In this document: positions 1-8,623 of the stretch, one piece after another | How positions within the stretch are numbered: the stretch's first letter is position 1 | Layout: every line of letters begins with the position of its first letter | NCBI GenBank assembly: GCA_964348085.1 | Contig: CAYGBI010000005.1 | Coordinates: forward strand, 1 to 64,000 | From: VXYL01 sp964348085 | Lineage (GTDB): Bacteria > Pseudomonadota > Gammaproteobacteria > Pseudomonadales > Azotimanducaceae | Length of the DNA stretch: 64,000 bases | Direction of reading: 5' to 3' | Translations under genes and position numbers: made by a program | Notes under the pieces: model-generated | Told to the model about the DNA's origin: nothing | Database searches by the model: none | What the model saw: only the letters and a program-made list of their open reading frames with translations

Positions 1-1
1 C

Positions 2-967
2 CGGCTGCTGGCGGAGCTGGCGGGCGTGAACTACGGGGCGAAGCGGATCGAGCGGGCGACGCGGGCGGTGGGAGAGGATCCGGAGACGCGGCGCGCGGCG
101 GCGTTGTCGGGATCGGCGCCGGCGCACGGCGGCGACGCCCCGGGCGCGGGGGCCTTCGCGCCGCCGGCCCGCAAGCCGTTGAAGGAAGGCGAGATTCTGT
201 GCGTCGCGCTGGACGGCACGGGGGTTCCGGCGCGCCCGGAAGAGACGGCGGGGCGGCCCGGCAGGGACGCGGCGGCGGCGCGCACGCGGGAGGCGAAGGT
301 CGGGGCGCTGTGGCTCGCGGAGCCGGACGGCGCGGGCGGGCGGCGGACGGTCGCCGGTTCGGTGCGGTACTTCGCGGCCGTCGAGAGCGCGGCGGACGAC
401 GCCGGCGGCGAGTCGCCGGTGGCGCGGCGCCTGCTGCGCGAGCTGGCGGCGCTCGGCCGCGCCCCGGGCGACGTCGGCGTGTGCCTCGGCGACGGGGCCG
501 ACTGGCTGCGCCGGCTGTACGCCGAGTGGTTTCCGGACGCGGTTCGGATCGTCGACTTCTTCCACGCCGCCGAGCACCTGTGGGCGGCGGCGCGCGCCCG
601 CTACGACCCGGACGGCGACCGAACGAAACGGTGGGCGACGCGCCTGTGCCGGCTGCTCGCGGCGGGCCGCGCCGGCGACGTGCTCGCCGCGCTGCGCGGG
701 GCCGGCGGCGGCGAGTGCGGACGGGCCGCCGGCTACGTCGCCGCGCGCCGCGGCCGGATGCGCTACGGCGAGTATCTCGCGCGCGGCCTGCCGATCGGCT
801 CGGGGCGGGTCGAGGCGGCGTGCAAGACCGTCGTCGGCCGGCGCATGAAGTACATCGGCATGCGCTGGTCGGTGGCCGGGGCCAACCCCGTGCTCCAAGT
901 CCGCTGCGCACATCCGAGCGGCTGGTTCGGCGACTGCTGGGACGACCGCCTCGCATCGGCCGCATGA
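2..967 (+). CDS. ISKra4-like family transposase, 5'-truncated by the window edge
   Basis: The open frame enters from the left edge, so the N-terminus is missing; about 321 residues remain. What is seen: an aspartate-containing block 'VALDGTGVP', then 'CLGDGADWLRRLYAEWFP', 'IVDFFHAAEHLW' and a C-terminal block 'GLPIGSGRVEAACKTVVGRR' ending in 'MRWSVAGANPVLQVRCA'. These blocks, in this order, are those of ISKra4-family DDE transposases. The reading frame is intact to its TGA stop. The stretch just after the gene (about 981-1012) could contain the right end of the element, but the other end is outside the window so the inverted repeat cannot be confirmed. It sits upstream of the MoxR-Opp operon with no obvious functional link. 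Confidence 0.75.
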   Translation, partial: RLLAELAGVNYGAKRIERATRAVGEDPETRRAAALSGSAPAHGGDAPGAGAFAPPARKPLKEGEILCVALDGTGVPARPEETAGRPGRDAAAARTREAKVGALWLAEPDGAGGRRTVAGSVRYFAAVESAADDAGGESPVARRLLRELAALGRAPGDVGVCLGDGADWLRRLYAEWFPDAVRIVDFFHAAEHLWAAARARYDPDGDRTKRWATRLCRLLAAGRAGDVLAALRGAGGGECGRAAGYVAARRGRMRYGEYLARGLPIGSGRVEAACKTVVGRRMKYIGMRWSVAGANPVLQVRCAHPSGWFGDCWDDRLASAA

Positions 968-1103
968 CCACCCCGGAGATCGTTCACCAAGGATTTGTCG
1001 TACACCCCACCAACAATCGCCGCTATACATCCACTCCCCCTAGCCGGATAATGAATCGTTTTGCGCCAGCGGCACCGTCGCCGGCCATTGGCACGGAGGA
1101 GTA

Positions 1104-2045
1104 GTGTCGGATATCGCGCAACTTACCGATTCGGTGGAGACCTTGAAGGATGGCTTCGAGGTGCATCGCTACATCTGCAGCAACCAGATCGCTACCGCCG
1201 TCTATTTGGCGTTTCACCTGCGCAAGCCGGTGCTTATCGAGGGGCCGCCGGGGGTGGGCAAGACGGAGCTGGCGAAGACCACCGCGGACATGTTCTCCCT
1301 GCCGCTCATCCGCTTGCAATGCTACGAGGGCTTGGACGAGGCGAAGGCGATCTACGAGTGGAAGTACGGCAAGCAACTGCTCTATACGCAGGTGCTCAAG
1401 GAGACCTTGGACGAAGTGCTGCAGGGTGCGCAAGGGTTCGCCGAGTCGGTGTCGCGCCTGCACGAGTTCGGCGACATCTTCTTCTCCGAGGAGTTCTTGG
1501 AGCCTAGGCCGCTGCTGAAGGCGCTGCGCGAGGAGCATGGCTGCGTGCTGTTGATCGACGAGGTCGACAAGTCCGACCACGAGTTCGAGTCCTTGCTGCT
1601 TGAAATCCTCTCGGACTTCCAAGTGTCCATCCCGGAGATCGGCACCGTCAAAGCGCACCGGGAGCCACCGATCGTATTCCTCACCAGCAACAACACGCGG
1701 GAAATCTCGGATGCGCTGAAGCGCCGCTGTCTGCACCTATATATCCCGTTCCCGGACGCGGACTTGGAGCAGCGCATCATCCATGCCCGAGTGCCGGATA
1801 TTCCGCCGGAGCTGCGCCGACAGTTGGTGACCTTCATTCAAGATCTGCGCGACTTGGACTTGAAGAAAGTGCCGGCCATCTCGGAGACCATCGACTGGGC
1901 GCGCACGCTGCTCTTGCTGCACACCGAGAGTCTGGCGCCGGAGCTGGTGCGCGAGACGTTGAACGTCATCCTCAAGTTCCAAGAAGATATCGAGAACGTG
2001 GACGCCGAAATCGCCACGCTGACGAGCAAAGCGCTGAAGGCTTGA
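1104..2045 (+). CDS. MoxR-type AAA+ ATPase
   Basis: This is a 313-residue AAA+ chaperone of the MoxR/CoxD class. Walker A is GPPGVGKTE at residues 47-55, Walker B is 'CVLLIDEVDKSD' near residue 147, and the sensor/arginine-finger segment 'TSNNTREISDALKRRCL' lies near 194-210. The GTG start at 1104 is preceded by a strong GGAGGAG Shine-Dalgarno a few bases upstream. Known members act with a VWA-domain partner to remodel or insert cofactors into target proteins. The next gene, 16 bases downstream, is exactly such a VWA protein, so the two very probably work together. It is the first gene of a seven-gene operon that continues into an oligopeptide transporter; the client protein is unknown. Confidence 0.9.
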   Translation: MSDIAQLTDSVETLKDGFEVHRYICSNQIATAVYLAFHLRKPVLIEGPPGVGKTELAKTTADMFSLPLIRLQCYEGLDEAKAIYEWKYGKQLLYTQVLKETLDEVLQGAQGFAESVSRLHEFGDIFFSEEFLEPRPLLKALREEHGCVLLIDEVDKSDHEFESLLLEILSDFQVSIPEIGTVKAHREPPIVFLTSNNTREISDALKRRCLHLYIPFPDADLEQRIIHARVPDIPPELRRQLVTFIQDLRDLDLKKVPAISETIDWARTLLLLHTESLAPELVRETLNVILKFQEDIENVDAEIATLTSKALKA

Positions 2046-2061
2046 ACGGCACGCACTCCGC

Positions 2062-3528
2062 ATGGATCGCACGCTAACCCGTTTCATCGCCGCCCTGCGC
2101 AACGCGGAGGTGCGCATTTCGCCGGCGGAAACGCTGGATGCGATGAATGCGCTGGAGCTCGTCGGTTATCGGGACCGCGGCTTTCTCAAGAACTCGCTCG
2201 CGCTCGTGCTGCCGAAGACGGCGGACGAAAAGGAAACCTTCGACACGACCTTCGATCAGTTCTTCAGCTTCGAGGACGTATCGACGCAAGCGGCCTTCGC
2301 CGAAGACGGTGACGAGAGCGACGGCGCGGGCAACGGACGTGGCGAGGGCGAGGGCCAAGGCGAAGGCAGCGGCGGCACCGGTAGCGGCAAAGGCGGCAAG
2401 CGGAAAGGCAAGTTCGCCGACGACGAGGAAGAGGAAGACCTCGGCCCCGGCGCCATGTCCGAGCCGCGCTCGGAACTCGGGCGGCTGCTCATGAACGAAG
2501 GCACCACCGAGCTGACTGTGCGCATGGCCGATGCCGCCCGGGAGGCGAAGCTCGAGGACATCCAAGTCTTCACGCAAAAAGGGCTCTATACGCGCAAGAT
2601 CATGGACGCCATGGAGCTTGCGGACTTGCAGCGAGAGATCGGCGACCTCAAACAAAGCCAGCAAGTTCCCGATCGGCGTCTCGGCCAAGAACTGGGCAAA
2701 CGGCGCGACTGGCTGCGCGAGCAAGTGCGCGACTATGTGGAACGCCAGTTCCTGCTGCACGCGGACGTCACGGGCCGCCGGCTGCGCGAAGAACTCCTGC
2801 AGAGGGTGAAGCTCTCCAACGTCGAACACCGCAACTTCCGCCTCATCCAAGAGGTCGTCTTCCGCATGGCGAAAAAGCTCGTCGCCCTGCACTCGCGCCG
2901 GCGCAAGGTGTTCAAGCGGGGCCAACTCAACGTGCCGCGCACGCTGCGCCACAACATGAGCTACGACGGCTCGATCTTCGACTTGCATTGGAAGTCCGTC
3001 AAAGTGGACCGCCCCAAGGTGTTCGCCATCTGCGACGTGTCCGGCTCCGTGGCGAGCTACGCCCGCTTCATGCTCATGTTCCTCTACAGCTTGGAAGAGG
3101 TGATGCCGAAGGTGCGTTCGTTCGCGTTCTCGTCCGACTTGGCGGAGGTGACGGAACTGTTCGAGCGCAACAAGCTAGAGGACGCCATCGCCAAGACCCT
3201 GCGCGACTACAGCGGCGGCTCCACGGACTACGGCCAAGCGTTCGCGGACTTTCGCAAGCTGTGCATGGACGACGTGGACAACCGCACCACCATCGTCATC
3301 TTGGGCGACGCCCGCAACAACTACGGCGATCCGCGCACCGACATCCTGAAGGAGATGTATGATCGCTCCAAACGGGTGTTGTGGTTGAATCCCGAGTCGC
3401 GCAACACTTGGACCGTTGGCGATGCAGAGATGCGCAAGTACACGGCCTATGTCCATCAAGCGGAGGAGTGCAATTCGCTCATGCACCTGAACCGTGTGGT
3501 CGGCAACCTGCTCAGGGCGGTGGCGTGA
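2062..3528 (+). CDS. CoxE-like VWA domain protein
   Basis: This 488-residue protein has an N-terminal CoxE-like segment, a low-complexity acidic and glycine-rich linker at about residues 80-130, and a C-terminal von Willebrand A domain from about residue 310. The metal-ion-dependent adhesion site begins with 'CDVSGSV' near residue 325, followed by conserved 'GGSTDYG' and 'ILGDARNNY' segments. There is no signal peptide, so it should be cytoplasmic. MoxR ATPases and CoxE-type VWA proteins form chaperone pairs in CO-dehydrogenase and other metalloenzyme systems. No CO dehydrogenase is present here; the operon instead continues into a peptide ABC transporter, whose first gene overlaps this stop codon by four bases. 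Confidence 0.88.
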   Translation: MDRTLTRFIAALRNAEVRISPAETLDAMNALELVGYRDRGFLKNSLALVLPKTADEKETFDTTFDQFFSFEDVSTQAAFAEDGDESDGAGNGRGEGEGQGEGSGGTGSGKGGKRKGKFADDEEEEDLGPGAMSEPRSELGRLLMNEGTTELTVRMADAAREAKLEDIQVFTQKGLYTRKIMDAMELADLQREIGDLKQSQQVPDRRLGQELGKRRDWLREQVRDYVERQFLLHADVTGRRLREELLQRVKLSNVEHRNFRLIQEVVFRMAKKLVALHSRRRKVFKRGQLNVPRTLRHNMSYDGSIFDLHWKSVKVDRPKVFAICDVSGSVASYARFMLMFLYSLEEVMPKVRSFAFSSDLAEVTELFERNKLEDAIAKTLRDYSGGSTDYGQAFADFRKLCMDDVDNRTTIVILGDARNNYGDPRTDILKEMYDRSKRVLWLNPESRNTWTVGDAEMRKYTAYVHQAEECNSLMHLNRVVGNLLRAVA

Positions 3529-5252
3529 GCGACTTGGCCGGCAGCGATCTCGCGCCGGCGACAACACCTGGCAGGCAAACGACGCGCCTAGACACCAGCG
3601 CCCTGTGGCAACTGCTGTACATGGCGGCGCTCGGCATCGTCGCCTTGGGCGTCATCCTGTGGGCGCTCGCGCAGTGGAACGAAGGCGGCGCTGGCGATGC
3701 CGCCGACGCCGCCACCGGCACCGTTACGCTCACCTTGTCCGAAGAGCCGCCGCAGCTCGACTCCACCCGCAGCACCGACCAAGTCAGCATCCGCATGCTC
3801 GGGCACGTCATGGAGGGCCTGCTGCGCTACGACGAACACGGCCGGCTGGTCGGCGGCATCGCGGAACGCTGGGAGATCGGCGAGCGTACGGCCACGTTCT
3901 GGCTGCGGGAGGCGTATTGGAGCAACGGCGAGCCGGTAACGGCCCACGACTTCGTATTCGCCTGGCGCAAAGCGCTGGAGCCGGCCAACGCCTCGCAGTA
4001 CGCCTTTGTCTTTTACGGCATCGAAAACGCCGAGGCGATCAACCGCCGCGAGTTGCCGACGCAAGCACTCGGCGCCGAAGCGCTCGACGACCGCACCTTG
4101 CGGGTGACCTTGGCACGGCCCGTCCCCTACTTCGACAAGCTCATCGCTTTCTCCACCTATCTGCCCATCAACGAAGCGTTCTACGAATCCACCAACGGAC
4201 GCTACGGTGCAGACGCCCACGAGTTGCTCTACAACGGTCCGTTCGTCATCGCCAGTTGGATTCACGGCGCCAGCATTCGGCTGGAGAAAAACCCCAACTA
4301 TTGGGATGCGGACCGCATACGGCTGAACGCCATCGACCACGCCTACATCACCACCGATATCAACGCCACGTTGAACCTATTCAAGGACGGGAAAGTCGCC
4401 TTGGCCGGGTTGATCGCGGAAAACTTGGATGATGCGCTGCAGCAACGCTGGAAGATCCATCGCTTTCCCACCGGCTCCGTGTACTTCATGGAACTCAACC
4501 ATCGCCCGGAGCGGCTCACCAGCAATTATCACCTGCGCAAGGCCCTGCAAGCCGTCAGCGATCCCGCGGAATTGGTCAACAAAATCATCAAGCTGCCGGG
4601 GAACCTGCCTAGCAGTTCCCTGTTTCCGGTATGGCTGAAGGGCGTTAATGGGTACTTTCGGGAAGAATATCCGGCACCAGAGCATCACCCGGACGAAGCC
4701 CGGGGCCGAGCGCACTTGGCGAAGGCGCTGGATGAACTGGGCGTCGAGCAACTGCCGCCGCTGGTGATGCTCTCGGGCGATAGCCCCACCGTCAATAAGC
4801 AGTCCGAGTACTTCCAGGACGTCTACAAAAAGAAGCTCGGCATCGACGTGAAGATCGACCGGCAGATATTCAAGCAGCGCTTGGCGAAGATGACGGCCGG
4901 CGATTTCGACTTGGTGCTGGCCGGTTGGGGGCCGGACTACGACGATCCAATGACCTTCGCGGACCTGTTCGCGTCGTGGAACGAAAACAACCGCGGCCGC
5001 TACGTCAACCCCGCTTTGGACGAGGCGGTCGACATCGCCCGCTCTTCGAGCGATACCAAGACGCGCATGGACGCGATGGCGAAAGTGCAACAAATCATCT
5101 ACGACGACGCCGTCGTGCTGGTGCAATACGAGCGCGCTTCGGTCTACGTCGCCCACCCACGCGTCAAGGGGCTGGTGCGGCGCTCGGTTGGCCCGGATCC
5201 GGACTACACCAACGCGTGGATCGAACCCGTCGGCGCTGACGGGGCGGATTAG
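3525..5252 (+). CDS. oppA: Peptide ABC transporter substrate-binding protein (OppA-like)
   Basis: This is a 575-residue SBP_bac_5 (OppA/DppA) family binding protein. The GTG start overlaps the preceding stop (GTGA), and an open frame further upstream is just a frame extension inside the VWA gene. Instead of a lipoprotein signal it has a single hydrophobic helix, about residues 27-48 ('LLYMAALGIVALGVILWALA'), suggesting a membrane-anchored or uncleaved export signal. Family landmarks are 'SEEPPQLDSTRSTDQVS', 'HVMEGLLRYDEHGRL', 'AYWSNGEPVTAHDFVFAWRK' and 'YNGPFVIASW'. It would capture oligopeptides in the periplasm and hand them to the permease pair encoded directly downstream. Confidence 0.9.
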   Translation: MSDLAGSDLAPATTPGRQTTRLDTSALWQLLYMAALGIVALGVILWALAQWNEGGAGDAADAATGTVTLTLSEEPPQLDSTRSTDQVSIRMLGHVMEGLLRYDEHGRLVGGIAERWEIGERTATFWLREAYWSNGEPVTAHDFVFAWRKALEPANASQYAFVFYGIENAEAINRRELPTQALGAEALDDRTLRVTLARPVPYFDKLIAFSTYLPINEAFYESTNGRYGADAHELLYNGPFVIASWIHGASIRLEKNPNYWDADRIRLNAIDHAYITTDINATLNLFKDGKVALAGLIAENLDDALQQRWKIHRFPTGSVYFMELNHRPERLTSNYHLRKALQAVSDPAELVNKIIKLPGNLPSSSLFPVWLKGVNGYFREEYPAPEHHPDEARGRAHLAKALDELGVEQLPPLVMLSGDSPTVNKQSEYFQDVYKKKLGIDVKIDRQIFKQRLAKMTAGDFDLVLAGWGPDYDDPMTFADLFASWNENNRGRYVNPALDEAVDIARSSSDTKTRMDAMAKVQQIIYDDAVVLVQYERASVYVAHPRVKGLVRRSVGPDPDYTNAWIEPVGADGAD

Positions 5253-5257
5253 CGCCG

Positions 5258-6190
5258 ATGCTGCGCTATACCCTCAAGCGCGTGCTGCAAGGCATCGTCA
5301 CCGTGTGGTTCATCGCCACCGCCACGTTCTTCGCCATGCATGCCGTACCGGGCGATCCGCTCGTCAACGACAAGGCAATACCGCCGGAAATCCGCGCCAA
5401 CCTCGAAGCGCGCTACGGCCTCGACAAGCCGCTCATGGAGCAGTATTGGATTTACCTCGGCAACATGCTGCGCGGCGACTTCGGGATTTCCTATACGCAA
5501 CAAAACCGCGAGGTGAACGACATCATCGCCGAACACTTCAAGGTGTCGGCGACGCTCGGCATCCTCGCCGTCGTCTTCGCCGCATTCGGCGGCATCCTTT
5601 GGGGTGCGCTGACCGCCCTCTATCGCAACCGCGCGCCGGACATCGTGATCGTCTTTCTGGTCATCTTGGGCATTTCGGTGCCGAGTTTCGTGTTTGCCGC
5701 CTTCGGCCAATTGAGCGTGGTGAAGTTGAACGAGTGGTTGGGGTTCACGGTGTTTCCGGTCGCGGGATGGGGAACCGTGCAGCACATGATCGTGCCGTCG
5801 CTGGTGCTCGGCCTCGGCACCATGGCCTTTCTGACCCGCTTGATGCGCTCTTCCATGCTGGAAATCGTCAACACCGATTTCGTGCGCACGGCCCGCTCCA
5901 AGGGGTTGCCGGCAACGCGCATCTTTCGCAAGCATCAACTTCGCAACGCCATTCTGCCGGTGATCACCGTGCTCGGGCCGGCCATCGCAGCCATTACCAC
6001 CGGCGGTTTCGTCGTCGAAATCGTGTTCGCCATTCCCGGCCTCGGCCGCTATTTCGTGCAAGCCGTGCAACAGTCGGACTACACGGTAATCATGGGTACC
6101 ACGGTGCTCTACGGCGCCTTTCTGGTATTTATGGTAATCGCCGTGGACCTCGTCTACGGCGTGGTCGACCCTAGGGTGAGGCTCACGTGA
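5258..6190 (+). CDS. oppB: Oligopeptide ABC transporter permease OppB-like
   Basis: The 310-residue protein begins with the typical OppB/DppB helix 'LRYTLKRVLQGIVTVWFIAT' and has the family pattern of six membrane segments. The EAA loop that docks on the ATPases is visible as 'RTARSKGLPATRIFRKHQLR' near residues 211-230. It starts five bases after the binding-protein gene, in an operon with oppC, oppD and oppF homologues. Length and motifs are ordinary for the family. Substrate specificity (di-, oligo- or murein peptides) cannot be read from the sequence. Confidence 0.92.
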   Translation: MLRYTLKRVLQGIVTVWFIATATFFAMHAVPGDPLVNDKAIPPEIRANLEARYGLDKPLMEQYWIYLGNMLRGDFGISYTQQNREVNDIIAEHFKVSATLGILAVVFAAFGGILWGALTALYRNRAPDIVIVFLVILGISVPSFVFAAFGQLSVVKLNEWLGFTVFPVAGWGTVQHMIVPSLVLGLGTMAFLTRLMRSSMLEIVNTDFVRTARSKGLPATRIFRKHQLRNAILPVITVLGPAIAAITTGGFVVEIVFAIPGLGRYFVQAVQQSDYTVIMGTTVLYGAFLVFMVIAVDLVYGVVDPRVRLT

Positions 6191-6198
6191 GGGCTTAA

Positions 6199-7599
6199 AT
6201 GGCCGATACGACGTTTTCGCCAAGCGCTTTCGAGCGCGTCGAAGTGACGCGCGATGTCGAGACCATCTCGCGCCCTTCTCTGTCGTACTGGCAAGACGCT
6301 TGGCTGCGCCTCAAAGCCAACACCAGAGCCTTGATCTCGCTGTACTTGGTGGTCGCGCTATTGGTGTTCACCGTATTCGGGCCGTTCCTTTGGCGAGCGG
6401 ATCCCACGGAGCAGGACTTGGATCAGATCAGCGCCCCGCCCGGGGCCGACCGCAGCGCCACCGTGGTTCCGGACTATGTGCCTTGGGAGGGCGTTGCCGC
6501 GAATCCTGAACCGGGCGATGGCGACGTCTTGCCAGCGCCTCTCGGGCTCGCGTTCACCGGCGAGGCAACCACTCAATACGTGCGCCTGTATTGGCAAGGG
6601 GTTGCCGGCGCTGCCGGCTATCGCGTGTTCCGCAACATCTTGGACCCCGAACCCGACGGTGCCTTGGGGTTGCCTATCGGCGACGTGCCAATACCTGCCG
6701 TCGTGAGCTATGAAGATCGCTTGGACTTGAAGCAAAGGATCTACTACTACTCCGTCGTCGCCATCGACCAACTGGGCAACGAGTCGAGCCATTACGCGAC
6801 CATCCCCGTAGCCGTGACGCGCGTCATCACCGCAGCCGAAGCCGCCGAGAAAGGGCTAGTTGCGGACGCTGCCGACTTGGCACTAGGCGACGTAGTGCAA
6901 CTTCATCTGCACCCTCTCGGTACCGACCATCTGGGCCGCGACATGCTCGCCCGACTGATGCACGGTGCCCGAGTATCTCTGTTCATCGGCATCGTCGCGC
7001 CGTTCGCCTACGTCCTGGTAGGCATTCTCTACGGCAGCGTCGCCGGGTTCATGGGTGGCCGAGTGGATCAACTGTTGATGCGCTTTGGCGACTTCGTCGT
7101 CGCGTTGCCGTTCTTGCTGTTCATGATTTTGTTCCGAATCCTGTTTAACGTGGAGTCCGGCGACAGCGGCATCTTCCCAATGATGGTGGCGATGGTGCTC
7201 TTGAGTTGGCCGGCAGCGGCGCGCCTAGTGCGTGGGCAGATTCTGCAAATCCGCGAGGAGGGCTATATCGGCGCGTCCCGTCTCTTGGGCGCGAAAACGA
7301 ACTACCTAGTGTTGCGGCACATGATTCCGAACACCATGGGCGTCATTCTCGTCACGCTCACCTTCGCCGTGCCGAGCGCGATTTTCACCGAGGCGTTTCT
7401 GTCGTTCATCGGCATGGGCGTGGCACCGCCGTCGGCGTCTTGGGGCAGCCTGTGCAACGAGGGCCTGAAAACCATGCTTACCACGCCGCACGAACTGATC
7501 GCGCCGGCGGCGTTCATCAGCGTTACGGTGTTGGCGTTCAATCTGCTCGGCGACGGACTGCGCGACGCATTGGACGCGCGCATGCGGGCAACCGAATGA
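6199..7599 (+). CDS. oppC: Oligopeptide ABC transporter permease OppC-like with FN3-like periplasmic insert
   Basis: The protein has 466 residues; ordinary OppC/DppC proteins have about 300. The N-terminal transmembrane helix (about residues 45-62) and the C-terminal permease core from 'GTDHLGRDMLARLMHGARVS' (near residue 233) match the family, including the EAA loop 'ASRLLGAKTNYLVLRHMIPN'. The additional length lies between them, facing the periplasm. It includes a segment (about residues 112-210) with the look of a fibronectin type III fold: 'VRLYWQGVAGAAGYRVFRN' followed by 'IYYYSVVAIDQLGNESSHY'. This extra domain may contact the binding protein or peptidoglycan. Start ATG 6199 has a GAGGG Shine-Dalgarno; the stop overlaps the oppD start. 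Confidence 0.9.
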   Translation: MADTTFSPSAFERVEVTRDVETISRPSLSYWQDAWLRLKANTRALISLYLVVALLVFTVFGPFLWRADPTEQDLDQISAPPGADRSATVVPDYVPWEGVAANPEPGDGDVLPAPLGLAFTGEATTQYVRLYWQGVAGAAGYRVFRNILDPEPDGALGLPIGDVPIPAVVSYEDRLDLKQRIYYYSVVAIDQLGNESSHYATIPVAVTRVITAAEAAEKGLVADAADLALGDVVQLHLHPLGTDHLGRDMLARLMHGARVSLFIGIVAPFAYVLVGILYGSVAGFMGGRVDQLLMRFGDFVVALPFLLFMILFRILFNVESGDSGIFPMMVAMVLLSWPAAARLVRGQILQIREEGYIGASRLLGAKTNYLVLRHMIPNTMGVILVTLTFAVPSAIFTEAFLSFIGMGVAPPSASWGSLCNEGLKTMLTTPHELIAPAAFISVTVLAFNLLGDGLRDALDARMRATE

Positions 7600-8612
7600 G
7601 CGCACTATTGGAAGTGCGCGACCTGCGCGTCGAATTCGACACCTACGGCGGCACGGTGCAGGCCGTGCGCGGCGTGTCTTTCGATCTCGAACGGGGCAGA
7701 ACCCTCGCCATCGTCGGCGAGTCCGGCTGCGGCAAGTCGGTTACCGTGCAGAGCATCATGGGTTTGATTCCCATGCCGCCCGGGCGCATAACGAGCGGCA
7801 GCGCCAAGCTCGACGGCCACGAAGTCATCATCGATCAGAAGATCGACGGCAAGGACATCCGTGGGCGGCTAGTCGGCATGATCTTTCAAGATCCCATGTC
7901 GTCGCTCAACCCGACCATGACCATCGGCGATCAGATCGCGGAGACGTTGCAAGTACATCGCGGCCACAGCCACAGGCGGGCGCTTGCGCGGGCCGTCGAA
8001 CTGATCGACATGACCCGCATTCCCGAAGCTGCGAAACGCGCCAGGCAGTATCCGTTCGAGTTTTCCGGCGGCATGCTGCAACGCGCCATGATCGCCATGT
8101 CGCTCGCCTGCGAGCCGGCCGTTCTCATCGCCGACGAACCCACCACCGCCTTGGATGTGACGATTCAGGCGCAAATCCTCGACCTGATGGGCGACCTGCA
8201 ACGCACCAGCGGCATGGCCATCGTGCTCATCACCCACGACTTGGGCGTGGTCGCCCGCATGGCCGACGAAGTGCTGGTCATGTACGCCGGCGAGGTAGTA
8301 GAGAAGGGCAGCGTCGACGACGTCTTCTACCGTTCCGCTCATCCCTACACGTTGGGGTTGAAGGCCGCCATGCCCACCAACACGGACGACAGCAAACAGG
8401 AGCTAACGCCCATCGACGGCAGCCCGCCGGACTTGTTCGCGCCGCCGTCGGGTTGCGGCTACTTCGCCCGCTGTCCGCACGCCATGCGCGCCTGCGAGGA
8501 TCAACACCCGACGACATTCGACTTGCACGACGGACACCTTGCACGTTGCTGGCTGCACCACGAAAGTTGCGCGCAGGACGCCGGCGAGGTGTATCGGCAA
8601 GCAGGCGCCTAG
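7596..8612 (+). CDS. oppD: Oligopeptide ABC transporter ATP-binding protein OppD-like
   Basis: This 338-residue ATPase starts at an ATG overlapping the oppC stop (ATGA); the same frame is open further upstream inside oppC but has no family similarity there. Walker A is GESGCGKS, the ABC signature is a variant 'FSGGMLQRAMIA', Walker B is 'VLIADEPTTALD' and the switch histidine is in 'ITHDLGVVARMAD'. The C-terminal oligopeptide-transporter extension carries a cysteine cluster, 'GCGYFARCPHAMRACED' followed by 'RCWLHH', as seen in many OppD/DppD proteins. It would pair with the OppF-like subunit encoded next to power peptide uptake. Confidence 0.93.
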   Translation: MSALLEVRDLRVEFDTYGGTVQAVRGVSFDLERGRTLAIVGESGCGKSVTVQSIMGLIPMPPGRITSGSAKLDGHEVIIDQKIDGKDIRGRLVGMIFQDPMSSLNPTMTIGDQIAETLQVHRGHSHRRALARAVELIDMTRIPEAAKRARQYPFEFSGGMLQRAMIAMSLACEPAVLIADEPTTALDVTIQAQILDLMGDLQRTSGMAIVLITHDLGVVARMADEVLVMYAGEVVEKGSVDDVFYRSAHPYTLGLKAAMPTNTDDSKQELTPIDGSPPDLFAPPSGCGYFARCPHAMRACEDQHPTTFDLHDGHLARCWLHHESCAQDAGEVYRQAGA

Positions 8613-8623
8613 GTGCTCTGAAG

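Noticed and set aside
199..1104. A 301-codon open frame overlapping the transposase in another frame
   Set aside because: Its translation is almost entirely Arg/Gly/Ala; the transposase frame has all family motifs.
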